Origin: CAZWDL01 sp964632995
GTDB taxonomy: Bacteria > Bacteroidota > Bacteroidia > Chitinophagales > Saprospiraceae
DNA length: 13,719 nt
Assembly: GCA_964632995.1 (NCBI GenBank)
Contig: CAZWDL010000157.1
Coordinates: forward strand, 1 to 13,719
Direction of reading: 5' to 3'
Position 1 is the first letter of the stretch. Each line of letters opens with the position of its first letter. Of the stretch, positions 1-5,551 are shown in pieces. Under the pieces are notes generated by a model. It had not been told where the DNA came from. It did not search any database and saw only the letters and a list, made by a program, of their open reading frames with translations. The translations under genes were made by a program, and so were the position numbers.

Positions 1-343
1 TGCCTTCGTATGGTTCGTCTGTTGAATGACCTGACGCAAACTGCGCAAGAGTTCGAAGGCCAGACAGGAAAGCATCAACCGAAAGAAGTTGGCACTGAAA
101 CTGGGACTAGTAGCCACAGGCAAGCAGCAGTATACGCTGCATGACCAGCTCTCTGATCGTGTAAACAATGTAATCCGGATTGCGCCGATCGGGAATCAAC
201 TCACAGAAGCGCTTGATCAACTTGGATTTCCGGGCCAGCTTATACAGCAAGGGTAGGCCGCCATCCGAACTGATCTGCTTGGCTGAAAAATCAAACTGAA
301 CTTCTTTTTTATTGTGATAAAAAGCCGTATGTTTAGTACTCAT
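1..343 (-). pseudogene. IS1380-family transposase, internally deleted and truncated by the window edge
   Basis: Remnant of a DDE transposase. Reading from the ATG at 343, 78 residues match the conserved N-terminus of the IS1380 family (FDFSAKQISSDGGLPLLYKL, then RRNPDYIVYTIRELVMQRIL), ending in ACGY at a TAG at 107. Just beyond, in another frame (codons starting at 102), the strand encodes FSANFFRLMLSCLAFELL and then RSLRQVIQQTNHTKA, which resembles the C-terminal end of the same family. IS1380 transposases are usually above 400 residues, so the catalytic core between these pieces has been lost, with a frame change at the join (about 103-107). The gene cannot give active transposase. The family call rests on recalled family patterns; the element's far end lies outside the window. 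Confidence 0.8.
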
Positions 344-346
344 TCC

Positions 347-408
347 TGGGTATAAGGTTTTTATATTTTCAAAGGTCTAATCAACTCTAATATAAGAACT
401 TATACCCA
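347..408. repeat. 10-bp inverted repeat upstream of the IS1380 remnant
   Basis: The arms tgggtataag (347-356) and cttataccca (399-408) are perfect reverse complements with 42 bases between them, immediately upstream of the transposase start codon. They may be part of the element's terminal region or a regulatory site. Without the other end of the element no boundary or target duplication can be set. Confidence 0.4.
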
Positions 409-514
409 TTTTTTTGCGTATCGGTGAATAATCCGGGTTAACTGGGGGAGATGGATTGAATTTCTCTATTAAAGTAAGCAGATTCAATGATTTGCCGACT
501 TCGGCGGCACCAAT

Positions 515-1081
515 CTACGCCCCCCGATACCGCAAATACTTATACAGCGTACTCTTCGCAATCCCCAAATACGAACAAATCTGGTCCACCGTCATCTTTC
601 CCTCCTTGTACAGGCTCTCCGCGATCCGCGCCTTATCCTGCGCCGCCTTCGAAAGCCCCTTCGGCCGCCCTCCTTTCCAGCCACGAGCTCGCGCCGCCGC
701 CAGGCCCGCTTTAGTCCGCTCCCGGATAATGTCTCTTTCAAACTCCGCCAGGGAAGCAAACAAGTGAAAGGTCAACTTCCCTTGAGGGGTAGAGGTATCG
801 ATCGCGTCATTAAGCGATTTCAGCCCTGCCCCTTTGTCCTGGATCTCATTGACCAGGTTGACCAGGTCGCGGAGGGATCTGCCCATGCGATCCAGTTTCC
901 AGGTGACGATGATATCCCCTTCCCGGAGCTGGCCGATCATTTTCCGAAGTTGCGGCCGGTCGGCTTTGGCGCCACCAATTTTCTCCTGGAAGATGCGCTT
1001 GCAGCCTTCCCGTTCGAGCGCATCCATCTGCAGGGATAGATTTTGCTGTTTGGTGCTTACTCTGGCGTATCCAATTTTCAT
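515..1081 (-). CDS. Serine recombinase, resolvase/invertase family
   Basis: Intact 188-residue site-specific recombinase of the small resolvase/invertase type. These enzymes cut and rejoin DNA through a phosphoserine link and resolve or invert segments between short sites. The N-terminus has the signature YARVSTKQQN with the nucleophile at Ser9 and the partner Arg7. The conserved WKLDRMGRSLRDL block carries Arg65 and Arg68, and the long helix with LAEFERDIIRERTKAGL is at 111-127. The tail has the GRPKGLSK hinge (138-145) and a helix-turn-helix at about 163-186 (TVDQICSYLGIAKSTLYKYL). Length is normal for the family. The start at 1081 places the signature at the proper distance from the N-terminus. 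Two long inverted repeats lie directly upstream. Such genes come from transposons, plasmids or phage; whether this is a resolvase or an invertase cannot be told from the protein. Confidence 0.93.
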   Translation of the reverse strand: MKIGYARVSTKQQNLSLQMDALEREGCKRIFQEKIGGAKADRPQLRKMIGQLREGDIIVTWKLDRMGRSLRDLVNLVNEIQDKGAGLKSLNDAIDTSTPQGKLTFHLFASLAEFERDIIRERTKAGLAAARARGWKGGRPKGLSKAAQDKARIAESLYKEGKMTVDQICSYLGIAKSTLYKYLRYRGA

Positions 1082-1082
1082 C

Positions 1083-1135
1083 TGTTTTAAATTTCTGCAA
1101 TTGCGAAAACAAAGCTATTGCAGAAATTTAAAACA
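1083..1135. repeat. 19-bp perfect inverted repeat directly upstream of the recombinase
   Basis: The left arm 1083-1101 (tgttttaaatttctgcaat) and the right arm 1117-1135 are perfect reverse complements around a 15-base spacer. The left arm starts two bases from the recombinase start codon, so it covers the 5' untranslated region. It could be a recombinase binding site (res-like), an operator, or an RNA hairpin at the start of the message. Confidence 0.75.
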
Positions 1136-1155
1136 TCTGGAACCGCTTCGCTTTC

Positions 1156-1210
1156 GCATGAACTTATTTAATCCTTTTGTTTGAAAATTTATGATTAAAT
1201 AAGTTCACGC
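1156..1210. repeat. 17-bp inverted repeat (one mismatch) between the recombinase and VapC-like genes
   Basis: Arms 1156-1172 and 1194-1210 are reverse complements with one mismatch around a 21-base spacer; the inner 14 bases (1159-1172 against 1194-1207) are perfect. Its span (55 bp) is close to that of the neighbouring repeat at 1083-1135 (53 bp), but the arm sequences differ. There is no T-run to suggest a simple terminator. Confidence 0.7.
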
Positions 1211-1353
1211 TCATTTCATAGTCGCTTGGCAAAACGGTTACGGCTGTAATTTACCATATGAAGTTTTGGAAAACTAGTTTTTTGTACGAAACTTTCGGGG
1301 AGAAGTTGCGTAAACCCAAGCAAGAAGAAGTGTTCAAAAAAACGTACATTCTC

Positions 1354-1728
1354 TCAAATTTCATACAGCTTAATATCGGGGATGAACTGAAAGTCTTTGA
1401 CGTTGTAGGTAAACAATTCTATCTGATGCACAACGGCACTGGCCGCAATGATGGCGTCCGGTATCAATAAGCCATGACTCAGGTTAAATTGGTTGATCAG
1501 TTGAGTGGCCAGTTTCGAAATTTCCACATCCACTTCAATGACATCGTAGTACTTAATTTTTCTCTTCATTTCCTGAAGCTCTTTCTTATTGCCCATGCCC
1601 TGGTAAAGCTCCATAACCGTAATGCTGGAAAGAAGAATGTTATCGTAACCGATACTTTGGAGAGCGGAGATCGTTTTGGGGTCACCGTTGAAGGCGTGAA
1701 TAAAAATATTGGTATCACAAAGGACCAT
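1354..1728 (-). CDS. VapC-like PIN-domain ribonuclease toxin
   Basis: 124-residue PIN-domain protein, the usual size of type II VapC toxins, which are Mg-dependent ribonucleases. The acidic active-site residues are visible: Asp5 in LCDTNIFI, Glu40 in ITVMELYQG, Asp91 in IPDAIIAAS, and Asp112 in TYNVKDFQ. The C-terminal FTYNVKDFQFIPDIKLYEI is typical of the family. The gene lies 99 bp downstream of a same-strand antitoxin-like gene, an unusually wide gap for such a pair because most overlap or nearly touch. That gap carries a degenerate 9-bp repeat tract. The toxin looks intact, with all four acidic positions kept. The RNA target cannot be predicted. Confidence 0.88.
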   Translation of the reverse strand: MVLCDTNIFIHAFNGDPKTISALQSIGYDNILLSSITVMELYQGMGNKKELQEMKRKIKYYDVIEVDVEISKLATQLINQFNLSHGLLIPDAIIAASAVVHQIELFTYNVKDFQFIPDIKLYEI

Positions 1729-1744
1729 CGTTCAGAAATTATAC

Positions 1745-1780
1745 CAGGATTTACAGGATTGGAGGATTACCAAGATTGGA
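1745..1780. repeat. Degenerate 9-bp tandem repeat in the toxin-antitoxin gap
   Basis: Four consecutive 9-base units around a caggattnn theme: caggattta (1745), caggattgg (1754), aggattacc (1763) and aagattgga (1772). On the minus strand this reads as aatcctgta-like units, a type of low-complexity intergenic tract often seen in Bacteroidota genomes. It separates the antitoxin stop from the toxin start. Confidence 0.55.
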
Positions 1781-1827
1781 TTGGCCAGATTTCTGAGGAT
1801 TCAGAAGATCAGTCGGGCAAAACGTCA

Positions 1828-2097
1828 TCAGTTGCGCCCCCACCCTTTTTGTCTAATCTCCTGAAGGTTCCTGGGACTCTTTGCCCATATTCCGAACAGG
1901 CCTGTCGGATCAATGCTTTTGTCTCCTTTTGTGATGAAAGGTTTGCGGAGAAGGACGGATTGCACAACGGCATCGTCCGGTAATTGCCCGGACTCCTCTT
2001 CGCTTAGTAATTGAGCAATAGAAGAAATTAAAAGTAATTGCTCAGCCCGGCTTAATTTATGCACCTGTTCAAATATGTGTTTAAGTTCTGTGCTCAT
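1828..2097 (-). CDS. VapB-like antitoxin partner of the PIN toxin
   Basis: 89-residue small protein with an N-terminal helical segment (ELKHIFEQVHKLSRAEQLLL, 4-23). It is followed by a probable toxin-binding tail with DPTGLFGIWAKSPRNLQEIR and a terminal GWGRN. The tail pattern, a GLFGIWA core followed by an L-x-x-I-R helix and a final W, recurs in antitoxins placed before VapC genes in Bacteroidota and cyanobacteria (recalled, not searched). It precedes the PIN toxin on the same strand, the normal antitoxin-first order. It should bind and neutralise the toxin and, like most such antitoxins, repress the shared promoter. No classical AbrB or ribbon-helix-helix motif is obvious in the N-terminus, so the DNA-binding fold is uncertain. 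Confidence 0.7.
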   Translation of the reverse strand: MSTELKHIFEQVHKLSRAEQLLLISSIAQLLSEEESGQLPDDAVVQSVLLRKPFITKGDKSIDPTGLFGIWAKSPRNLQEIRQKGWGRN

Positions 2098-2108
2098 ACT
2101 ACAAGTAT
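2096..2108. promoter_or_regulatory. Short palindrome over the antitoxin start, possible autoregulatory operator
   Basis: The sequence atactacaagtat has 5-bp arms (atact/agtat) around three bases and overlaps the antitoxin start codon. Its position suits autorepression by the toxin-antitoxin complex, but a 5-bp arm can arise by chance. Confidence 0.25.
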
Positions 2109-2119
2109 AACGGTTTTAT

Positions 2120-2299
2120 TTAAATGATAACAGGCAAAGGAGGCAAAATAGTTCTATTTCCCGGCCCGTTGATTTTTTCGTGTATCGCCAGTGCAATCTG
2201 TTCGTATTGTCCGCTTTCCAGGCCAGGTTCCTGGGATAGAAGGATGGCGGCCTCCCAGTCGAGCACCAGGTTGGAGAAAGCGCCGGCGATCTCGTAGGC
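2120..2299 (-). pseudogene. Possible remnant of an unrecognised gene
   Basis: From 2299 to the TAA at 2120-2122 the minus strand is open for 59 codons with protein-like composition: AYEIAGAFSNLVLDWEAAIL, then LSQEPGLESGQYEQIALAIHEKINGPG. A stop codon lies directly upstream (2300-2302) and there is no ATG at the left edge, so this would be the tail of a lost gene. I do not recognise the family. The regular hydrophobic and acidic pattern is the only reason to list it; it could be a chance open frame. Confidence 0.22.
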
Positions 2300-2599
2300 T
2301 TACGGCTTACCGGAAACTGAAGCTGGAGGAGTTGACCGGGAAAGAATAAGGAGCGCCTGATGCCGTAAGCATCAAATGGTCCGGGATTTGAGGCGGGGTT
2401 TTCTGCATGAGGCTTTTGCGCCGAAAAATGATACTTCCACAGGTGATCCGGCAAATCACTTCGAATAAGATTATTCCTTTACCGAACAAGTTCGGGGAAA
2501 ATGTCGGGGAAAAGTCGGTGTAATTGTTGGAGAAAGTCCCACACCTCGCAATAAACCTTTCAGTCCTTTGCCGCTGTTTATTGAATATCAAACCTTTTG
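2300..2599. other. Gene-free stretch
   Basis: No convincing gene. Open frames on the minus strand are rich in Phe, Pro and Ser without domain pattern. Short inverted motifs such as cttacggcttaccgg (2299-2313) and gatgccgtaagcatc are present. It separates the antitoxin region from the thioredoxin-fold remnant. Confidence 0.5.
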
Positions 2600-2776
2600 T
2601 CACCACTTTTCCAGCAGTTCCTCCAGCACGGCTTTCACTTCATAGTAGTCCCACTGCCATTGCACGTCGTTATACGGCAGGCCTTTTGGGTTATAGGAGC
2701 CACCCGGATGGACATACCGGATCACTCCTTCCCGGTCAATGATGAAGCTGACGGAGGTGAAGCCTTCTCCGGTCAT
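2600..2776 (-). pseudogene. C-terminal tail of a peroxiredoxin/TlpA-like thioredoxin-fold protein
   Basis: The 58 residues from the ATG at 2776 read GEGFTSVSFIIDREGVIR, then YVHPGGSYNP, and end with DYYEVKAVLEELLEKW. The SFIIDREGVIRYVHPGG block is the beta-strand pair near the C-terminus of AhpC/TSA and TlpA-type thioredoxin-fold proteins, where a proline or serine-valine precedes the F-I-I-D strand. Family members are normally 150 residues or more and carry an active-site Cys or CxxC upstream. That part is missing: codons upstream stay open to 2950 but read as low-quality Arg- and Cys-rich sequence without homology. The gene therefore looks like a surviving 3' end. Function is lost. Confidence 0.6.
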
Positions 2777-2880
2777 ACTTCTGATAAGATAACGAAAAAA
2801 CGCTTTTGTGCATTTGAGAAAATCACTTTTTTCCGAAAAGCGAAGCGCACCCGCGCAGGGGTCGGTCGTCTCGTCCGTTT

Positions 2881-3012
2881 TTATCCGGCGGTGATCGGCC
2901 GGAGCAGTTCGTATACCAAATCCAAAAAAGCTTCTGCATCCGCAGCGCATTCGTACAGGATCTCCCTGGTTTCAAAGGATACGAGCCATTCTAGCAGCCT
3001 GCCATCTGTCAT
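2881..3012 (-). CDS. Small hypothetical protein, 43 residues
   Basis: Short open frame with protein-like, mostly helical composition: MTDGRLLEWLVSFETREILY followed by ECAADAEAFLDLVYELLRPI and a TAG tail ending at a TAA. The acidic amphipathic pattern (LLEWLVSF, AEAFLDLVYELL) is better than chance frames nearby. It starts at the ATG at 3012 and ends about 100 bp before the peroxiredoxin-like remnant on the same strand. No ribosome site is evident, as is common in Bacteroidota. I do not recognise a family; it may be a real small protein or a fragment of a larger decayed gene. Confidence 0.35.
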   Translation of the reverse strand: MTDGRLLEWLVSFETREILYECAADAEAFLDLVYELLRPITAG

Positions 3013-3057
3013 TTGCCCGCTTCTCTAAATAATCGTATTTTGGTTTGCAGGAAGATT

Positions 3058-3080
3058 AGACAAAGTTTATAACCTTGTCT
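3058..3080. promoter_or_regulatory. Palindrome upstream of the toxin-like gene
   Basis: A 23-base imperfect palindrome: arms agacaaagtt and aaccttgtct (9 of 10 positions pair) around tat. It ends 21 bases before the first start codon of the plus-strand toxin-like gene, a position suited to an operator or a short hairpin in the leader. It also sits between two diverging genes. Confidence 0.4.
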
Positions 3081-3101
3081 GCATTACCCGAAAAATCGAA
3101 G

Positions 3102-3476
3102 ATGATGCCAAAGTCCTACCGGTACAAGAAAAAGGCAGGTGTTTCCAAAAGCTTTGAGACCCGCAGACAAGCAATGAATGCTTTTAAGCGGGATTACGAT
3201 ATACCCAAATCAGAGTAACCACGGGAAGTAGTGAAGCCCCGTACCCTCGAAGGAAGAAGGCATAAGCTCGATAAGCGTAATGGCAGACTCTATATCTTTG
3301 ACCTAATTCTAAATTTCTTTGGTATAGCAGTAAGGCAGGAAACTCATTTGCGGGAAGATAAAGAAGCTTTTTATGCTGATGGAAGAGGAAATCAGGGTAA
3401 ACATTTCAATGCGGGGCTGAGCGAAGGAAAATTGAAAGACCACTACCATTACCGCCGGAAAAACGGAGAGAAATGA
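3102..3476 (+). pseudogene. Basic toxin-like protein interrupted by an in-frame stop
   Basis: One continuous frame from ATG 3102 to TGA 3476, broken once by TAA at 3216-3218. Before the stop: 38 residues, MMPKSYRYKKKAGVSKSFET then RRQAMNAFKRDYDIPKSE. After it the frame resumes with PREVVKPRTLEGRRHKLDK, NGRLYIFDLILNFFG, HLREDKEAFYADGRGNQ, KHFNAGLSEGKLKDHYHYRR. The whole would be about 124 residues, very basic, with a C-terminal KHFNAG...DHYHY block of conserved-looking His and Asn residues. This resembles the C-terminal toxin domains of polymorphic secretion systems, where a small basic nuclease-like module precedes an acidic immunity gene; the likeness is by pattern, and I cannot name the family. 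No delivery domain or signal peptide is present. An alternative is expression of only the second part from GTG 3231. The next gene overlaps its stop by 4 bp. Confidence 0.5.
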
Positions 3477-4237
3477 ACTCTATAACGGTATCAGATAACA
3501 TATTCAACGATGCAAGCGTAGCGGTCGATTATCTAACGTCCGACAAATCCTTTGCTATAGGTGTTGTCGGGTTTATCCAGCTAAAAATAACCGGTGAGGA
3601 TAATGAGGATGATTTTGAGGAGTTTTTCGATCTGTTCCTGGACAGGCTCCAATGGTCCTATGACCTGTATTTCATTTATTCCCAAAACCACAAGGCAAGG
3701 AAAAGCAAGGCCAGGTCATATACTAAACTCTTTTATGAACTGAGAAAGCGATCTGGTCTTGCAGAAGGAGTTTTAGCGGATAAAGAAGTAGATGTAGCTC
3801 CCGGATATTCTAACATGGTGGGAATGATAAGCGTAAACGAGTTGGATGATGTGCTTTTAAAAGATGAGCTGTTGTTGAGGCATTTCAGGTACGGTTATGC
3901 TGTTAGAAAAGAGGAAAACCATTTTGATCTGGAGCATTATCTGGGATTGATAGATAGAGGTTTATTCGAAGAAAGGAAATCTTTGTCGATCAACACCCTA
4001 CAACTAATTGAAAGATACATCAATGCTCATTCGTTTCTATTCTCTTATATGTTCGATGGGAATGATGATTTGCTGTTCACGGTTTATGCTGGAAAACAAG
4101 CCTATCCGGAGGTGGAACAAATAATGACTGATATTGCAGCGAAGACAGGTGCGCTGGAAAAACGAACGGCCGATACCCGCGAAATAGATAAAATTATTGA
4201 GCTGTTTTTTAATTCTCCGGGAATTCGGAAAAGTTAG
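3473..4237 (+). CDS. Hypothetical acidic protein, possible immunity partner of the toxin-like gene
   Basis: Intact 254-residue soluble protein without signal peptide or membrane helices. The N-terminal third is acidic (EDNEDDFEEFFDLFLDRL, 42-59); a basic patch, HKARKSKARSYTK, follows at 73-85, and the C-terminus is helical. The family is not recognised. Its ATG overlaps the TGA of the upstream basic gene (ATGA), so the two were translationally coupled. The order basic small domain then acidic soluble protein is the usual toxin-immunity arrangement, which is the only basis for the suggested role. Codon use and AT content match the upstream gene, unlike the GC-rich efflux operon, suggesting the pair arrived together. 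The intact immunity-like gene beside a broken toxin is a common end state of such loci. Confidence 0.6.
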   Translation: MNSITVSDNIFNDASVAVDYLTSDKSFAIGVVGFIQLKITGEDNEDDFEEFFDLFLDRLQWSYDLYFIYSQNHKARKSKARSYTKLFYELRKRSGLAEGVLADKEVDVAPGYSNMVGMISVNELDDVLLKDELLLRHFRYGYAVRKEENHFDLEHYLGLIDRGLFEERKSLSINTLQLIERYINAHSFLFSYMFDGNDDLLFTVYAGKQAYPEVEQIMTDIAAKTGALEKRTADTREIDKIIELFFNSPGIRKS

Positions 4238-4252
4238 AACCAGAAATATTAG

Positions 4253-4552
4253 CTTATTCCCATCGTAGAGTTGGATGGGGGCTCCCGAGTACCCTTTGAA
4301 CAAAAATTTTCGATTGAATTAAAAACTAATTTCGGATATGGCTCTGTAAGTTATTTTTGCATAAAAATAAGGTACAAAGATTTAGATATTATTCCTTTTG
4401 CCGACTGGGTTAATTATCAAATATCACGAATTTTTGAAATTGCAAGGTACTCGTCAAAGCACAGACTAAATAATGAAAGCTGGGCAGAAGCAGAAGCTAT
4501 GAGTTATGTTGCGGAATGTCGCTGTCTTTATAGCTATCGTATCGTTTCATAG
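4253..4552 (+). pseudogene. C-terminal fragment of an unrecognised protein
   Basis: The frame is open from 4253, after a TAG at 4250-4252, to the TAG at 4550-4552, with no ATG near the left end; a TTG at 4271 is the only early start. The translation is protein-like: FSIELKTNFGYGSVSYFCIK, IRYKDLDIIPFADWVNYQIS, RIFEIARYSSKHRL, NNESWAEAEAMSYVAECR. It looks like the tail of a longer protein with a beta-rich section followed by helices. It follows the acidic immunity-like gene by about 15 bp on the same strand and has the same AT-rich codon style, so it may be a further partner gene whose 5' end was lost. The family is unknown to me. Its end overlaps the converging transposase remnant by a few bases. 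Confidence 0.4.
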
Positions 4553-4826
4553 GGTTGAATTGAATTTGTCCTTACCCCATTTTTCATGGTTATGGATAAT
4601 ATAATGGGCAATGCGCCGATATTCGGCCTCGTTGCGGATGATGTGGTCGTGGAAACGGGGTTGCCAGGCGAAATCGGCACGAATTTTCCGCATTTCAAAT
4701 GAACAACGGCCTTTGTACCATCGGATGATGCGGGAAATATTTTCATTGACCATGGGATTTTTGTTGCCGGCAAAACCGCCTGTTTTCGGTTGTTGTGGGG
4801 CGGGGGCGTTGGGTGGTTCGTTGGGT

Positions 4827-4856
4827 GGTAGAGACGCGATTAATCGCGTCTCTACC
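4827..4856. repeat. REP-like perfect 30-bp palindrome, copy 1
   Basis: Arms ggtagagacgcgatt (4827-4841) and aatcgcgtctctacc (4842-4856) are exact reverse complements without spacer. It lies in the linker of the broken RAYT gene. The core gagacgcgat...atcgcgtctc recurs at 5026-5045. Confidence 0.9.
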
Positions 4857-5025
4857 TACGTTACCGGATACGTCACCGGTTTGGTTTTCATTCCCCCCCA
4901 TCCGGTTTATCCAATATCAATATCCCGTGGATATGGTTGGGCATGACCACAAATTCGCCCAAATCTGCATATGGAAATTGATTTGGTATTTCGCGCCAAT
5001 AATTTTCTGCTAATTCGCCCAATTC

Positions 5026-5045
5026 AGACGCGATGAATCGCGTCT
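5026..5045. repeat. REP-like palindrome, copy 2, inside RAYT coding sequence
   Basis: Arms agacgcgatg and aatcgcgtct pair except at the centre, and the right side continues ctctac as in copy 1. It is read in frame on the minus strand as ETRFIAS within residues 43-50 of the transposase, so here the palindrome does not by itself break the gene. Confidence 0.8.
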
Positions 5046-5171
5046 CTACGATTTTTCCAAAAAAATGCGTCCGGTTTTGGGTGCAGATGGTAATGAAATA
5101 GGCCCCGTTCCACCCGTAATCCCACCATTGCGCCCGGGCGGAGGGGATGCGGTATTTGTTGCGATATCGTT

Positions 5172-5393
5172 TCATCCCTTCTTCTTTTTAATTTCCTCCT
5201 CCAATGCTTTCAGCTCTTCCAGGTCCTGCGTATCCGCGGCCCGGGCCTCGGCTTTTTTGCGCCGGTGGTCATACTTTTCGTACAGCGCTTTCACCTGCTT
5301 TTCCATGTCTGCCTCTGAGATGCTGCCCGCATGGCCCAGTTGTGTATTCCGGTCAATTTCCCACCGGGATTTCCGGATACGGCTGTATGAGAT
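5172..5393 (-). pseudogene. C-terminal fragment of a RhuM-like virulence-family protein
   Basis: The minus strand is open from 5393 to the TGA at 5172-5174, with a TAG directly upstream at 5394-5396. The 73 residues read SYSRIRKSRWEIDRNTQLGH, AGSISEADMEKQVKALYEKY, DHRRKKAEARAADTQDLEEL and KALEEEIKKKKG. A GSIS turn, a helix ending LYEKYDxRRK, then a charged A-D-x-x-D-L-E-E-L-x-x-L-E helix is the tail pattern I recall for RhuM-family proteins (about 330 residues; function unclear, linked to pathogenicity islands). Only the last fifth remains. The stop overlaps the RAYT start by 4 bp, so an earlier event joined the two. The family call is from memory and moderate. Confidence 0.5.
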
Positions 5394-5475
5394 CTACGGG
5401 AGTTTTGCCCCCCCCCCTTGTACGGTGCTTTGGCCGGATTTACTGAGCTTAGCGGAAGAATACTGCCAATCCAGT

Positions 5476-5512
5476 AAAAAAAACCCTGTAACCTCGGGAG
5501 TTACAGGGTTTT
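5476..5512 (-). terminator. Rho-independent terminator of the S8 protease gene
   Basis: A perfect 13-bp stem, aaaaccctgtaac (5480-5492) with gttacagggtttt (5500-5512), closes a 7-base loop. On the minus strand the stem is followed by a run of eight T (plus-strand A 5476-5483). It lies 40 bp past the protease stop codon. The other strand also has a short T-rich tail, so some bidirectional action is possible. Confidence 0.9.
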
Positions 5513-5551
5513 CTTCTAAACAAACTTAATTAACAGATTATTTGATCCTTG

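Larger units (their letters stand above)
4547..5175 (-). pseudogene. REP-associated tyrosine transposase (RAYT, Y1_Tnp/IS200-like), frameshifted
   Basis: Single-strand HUH transposase. The first 95 residues (5175-4888) hold the family start, MKRYRNKYRIPSARAQWWDY, YFITICTQNRTHFFG, and the HUH motif in VVMPNHIHGILI with His81 and His83. Frame one ends at a TGA just after a run of seven G. The C-terminal half resumes in a different frame: PQQPKTGGFAGNKNPMVNEN, then ISRIIRWYKGR, FAWQPRFHDHII, and EYRRIAHYIIHNHEKWGKD, which contains the likely catalytic Tyr. About 60 linker codons between (roughly 4760-4890) span two frame changes and include a perfect 30-bp palindrome. RAYTs act on REP palindromes, and two REP-like copies lie inside this gene. 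Unless translation slips at the G-run, the gene is inactive. The start overlaps the stop of the RhuM-like tail (ATGA). Confidence 0.82.

Noticed and set aside
456..767. Plus-strand frame of 103 codons opposite the recombinase tail
   Set aside because: Pro- and Ala-rich mirror of the GC-rich recombinase coding sequence.
1084..1210. Invertible promoter flanked by recombinase sites
   Set aside because: The segments between repeat arms are only 15 and 21 bases, too short to invert usefully, and the two repeats do not share sequence.
1474..1983. Plus-strand frame of 169 codons across the toxin-antitoxin region
   Set aside because: It is antisense to two recognisable genes on the minus strand, including a PIN domain with its acidic residues.
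2307..2606. Minus-strand frames of 99 and 112 codons
   Set aside because: Overlapping frames with no motif, no neighbour logic and biased composition; kept as a gene-free stretch.
4827..5045. CRISPR-like pair of repeats
   Set aside because: Only two copies of an inverted palindrome, inside a transposase gene, with unequal lengths and no spacer series or cas genes.
5065..5529. Plus-strand frame of 154 codons
   Set aside because: Mirror of the RhuM-like tail and the RAYT start, crossing a poly-C run and the protease terminator; Ser- and Phe-rich low-complexity translation.
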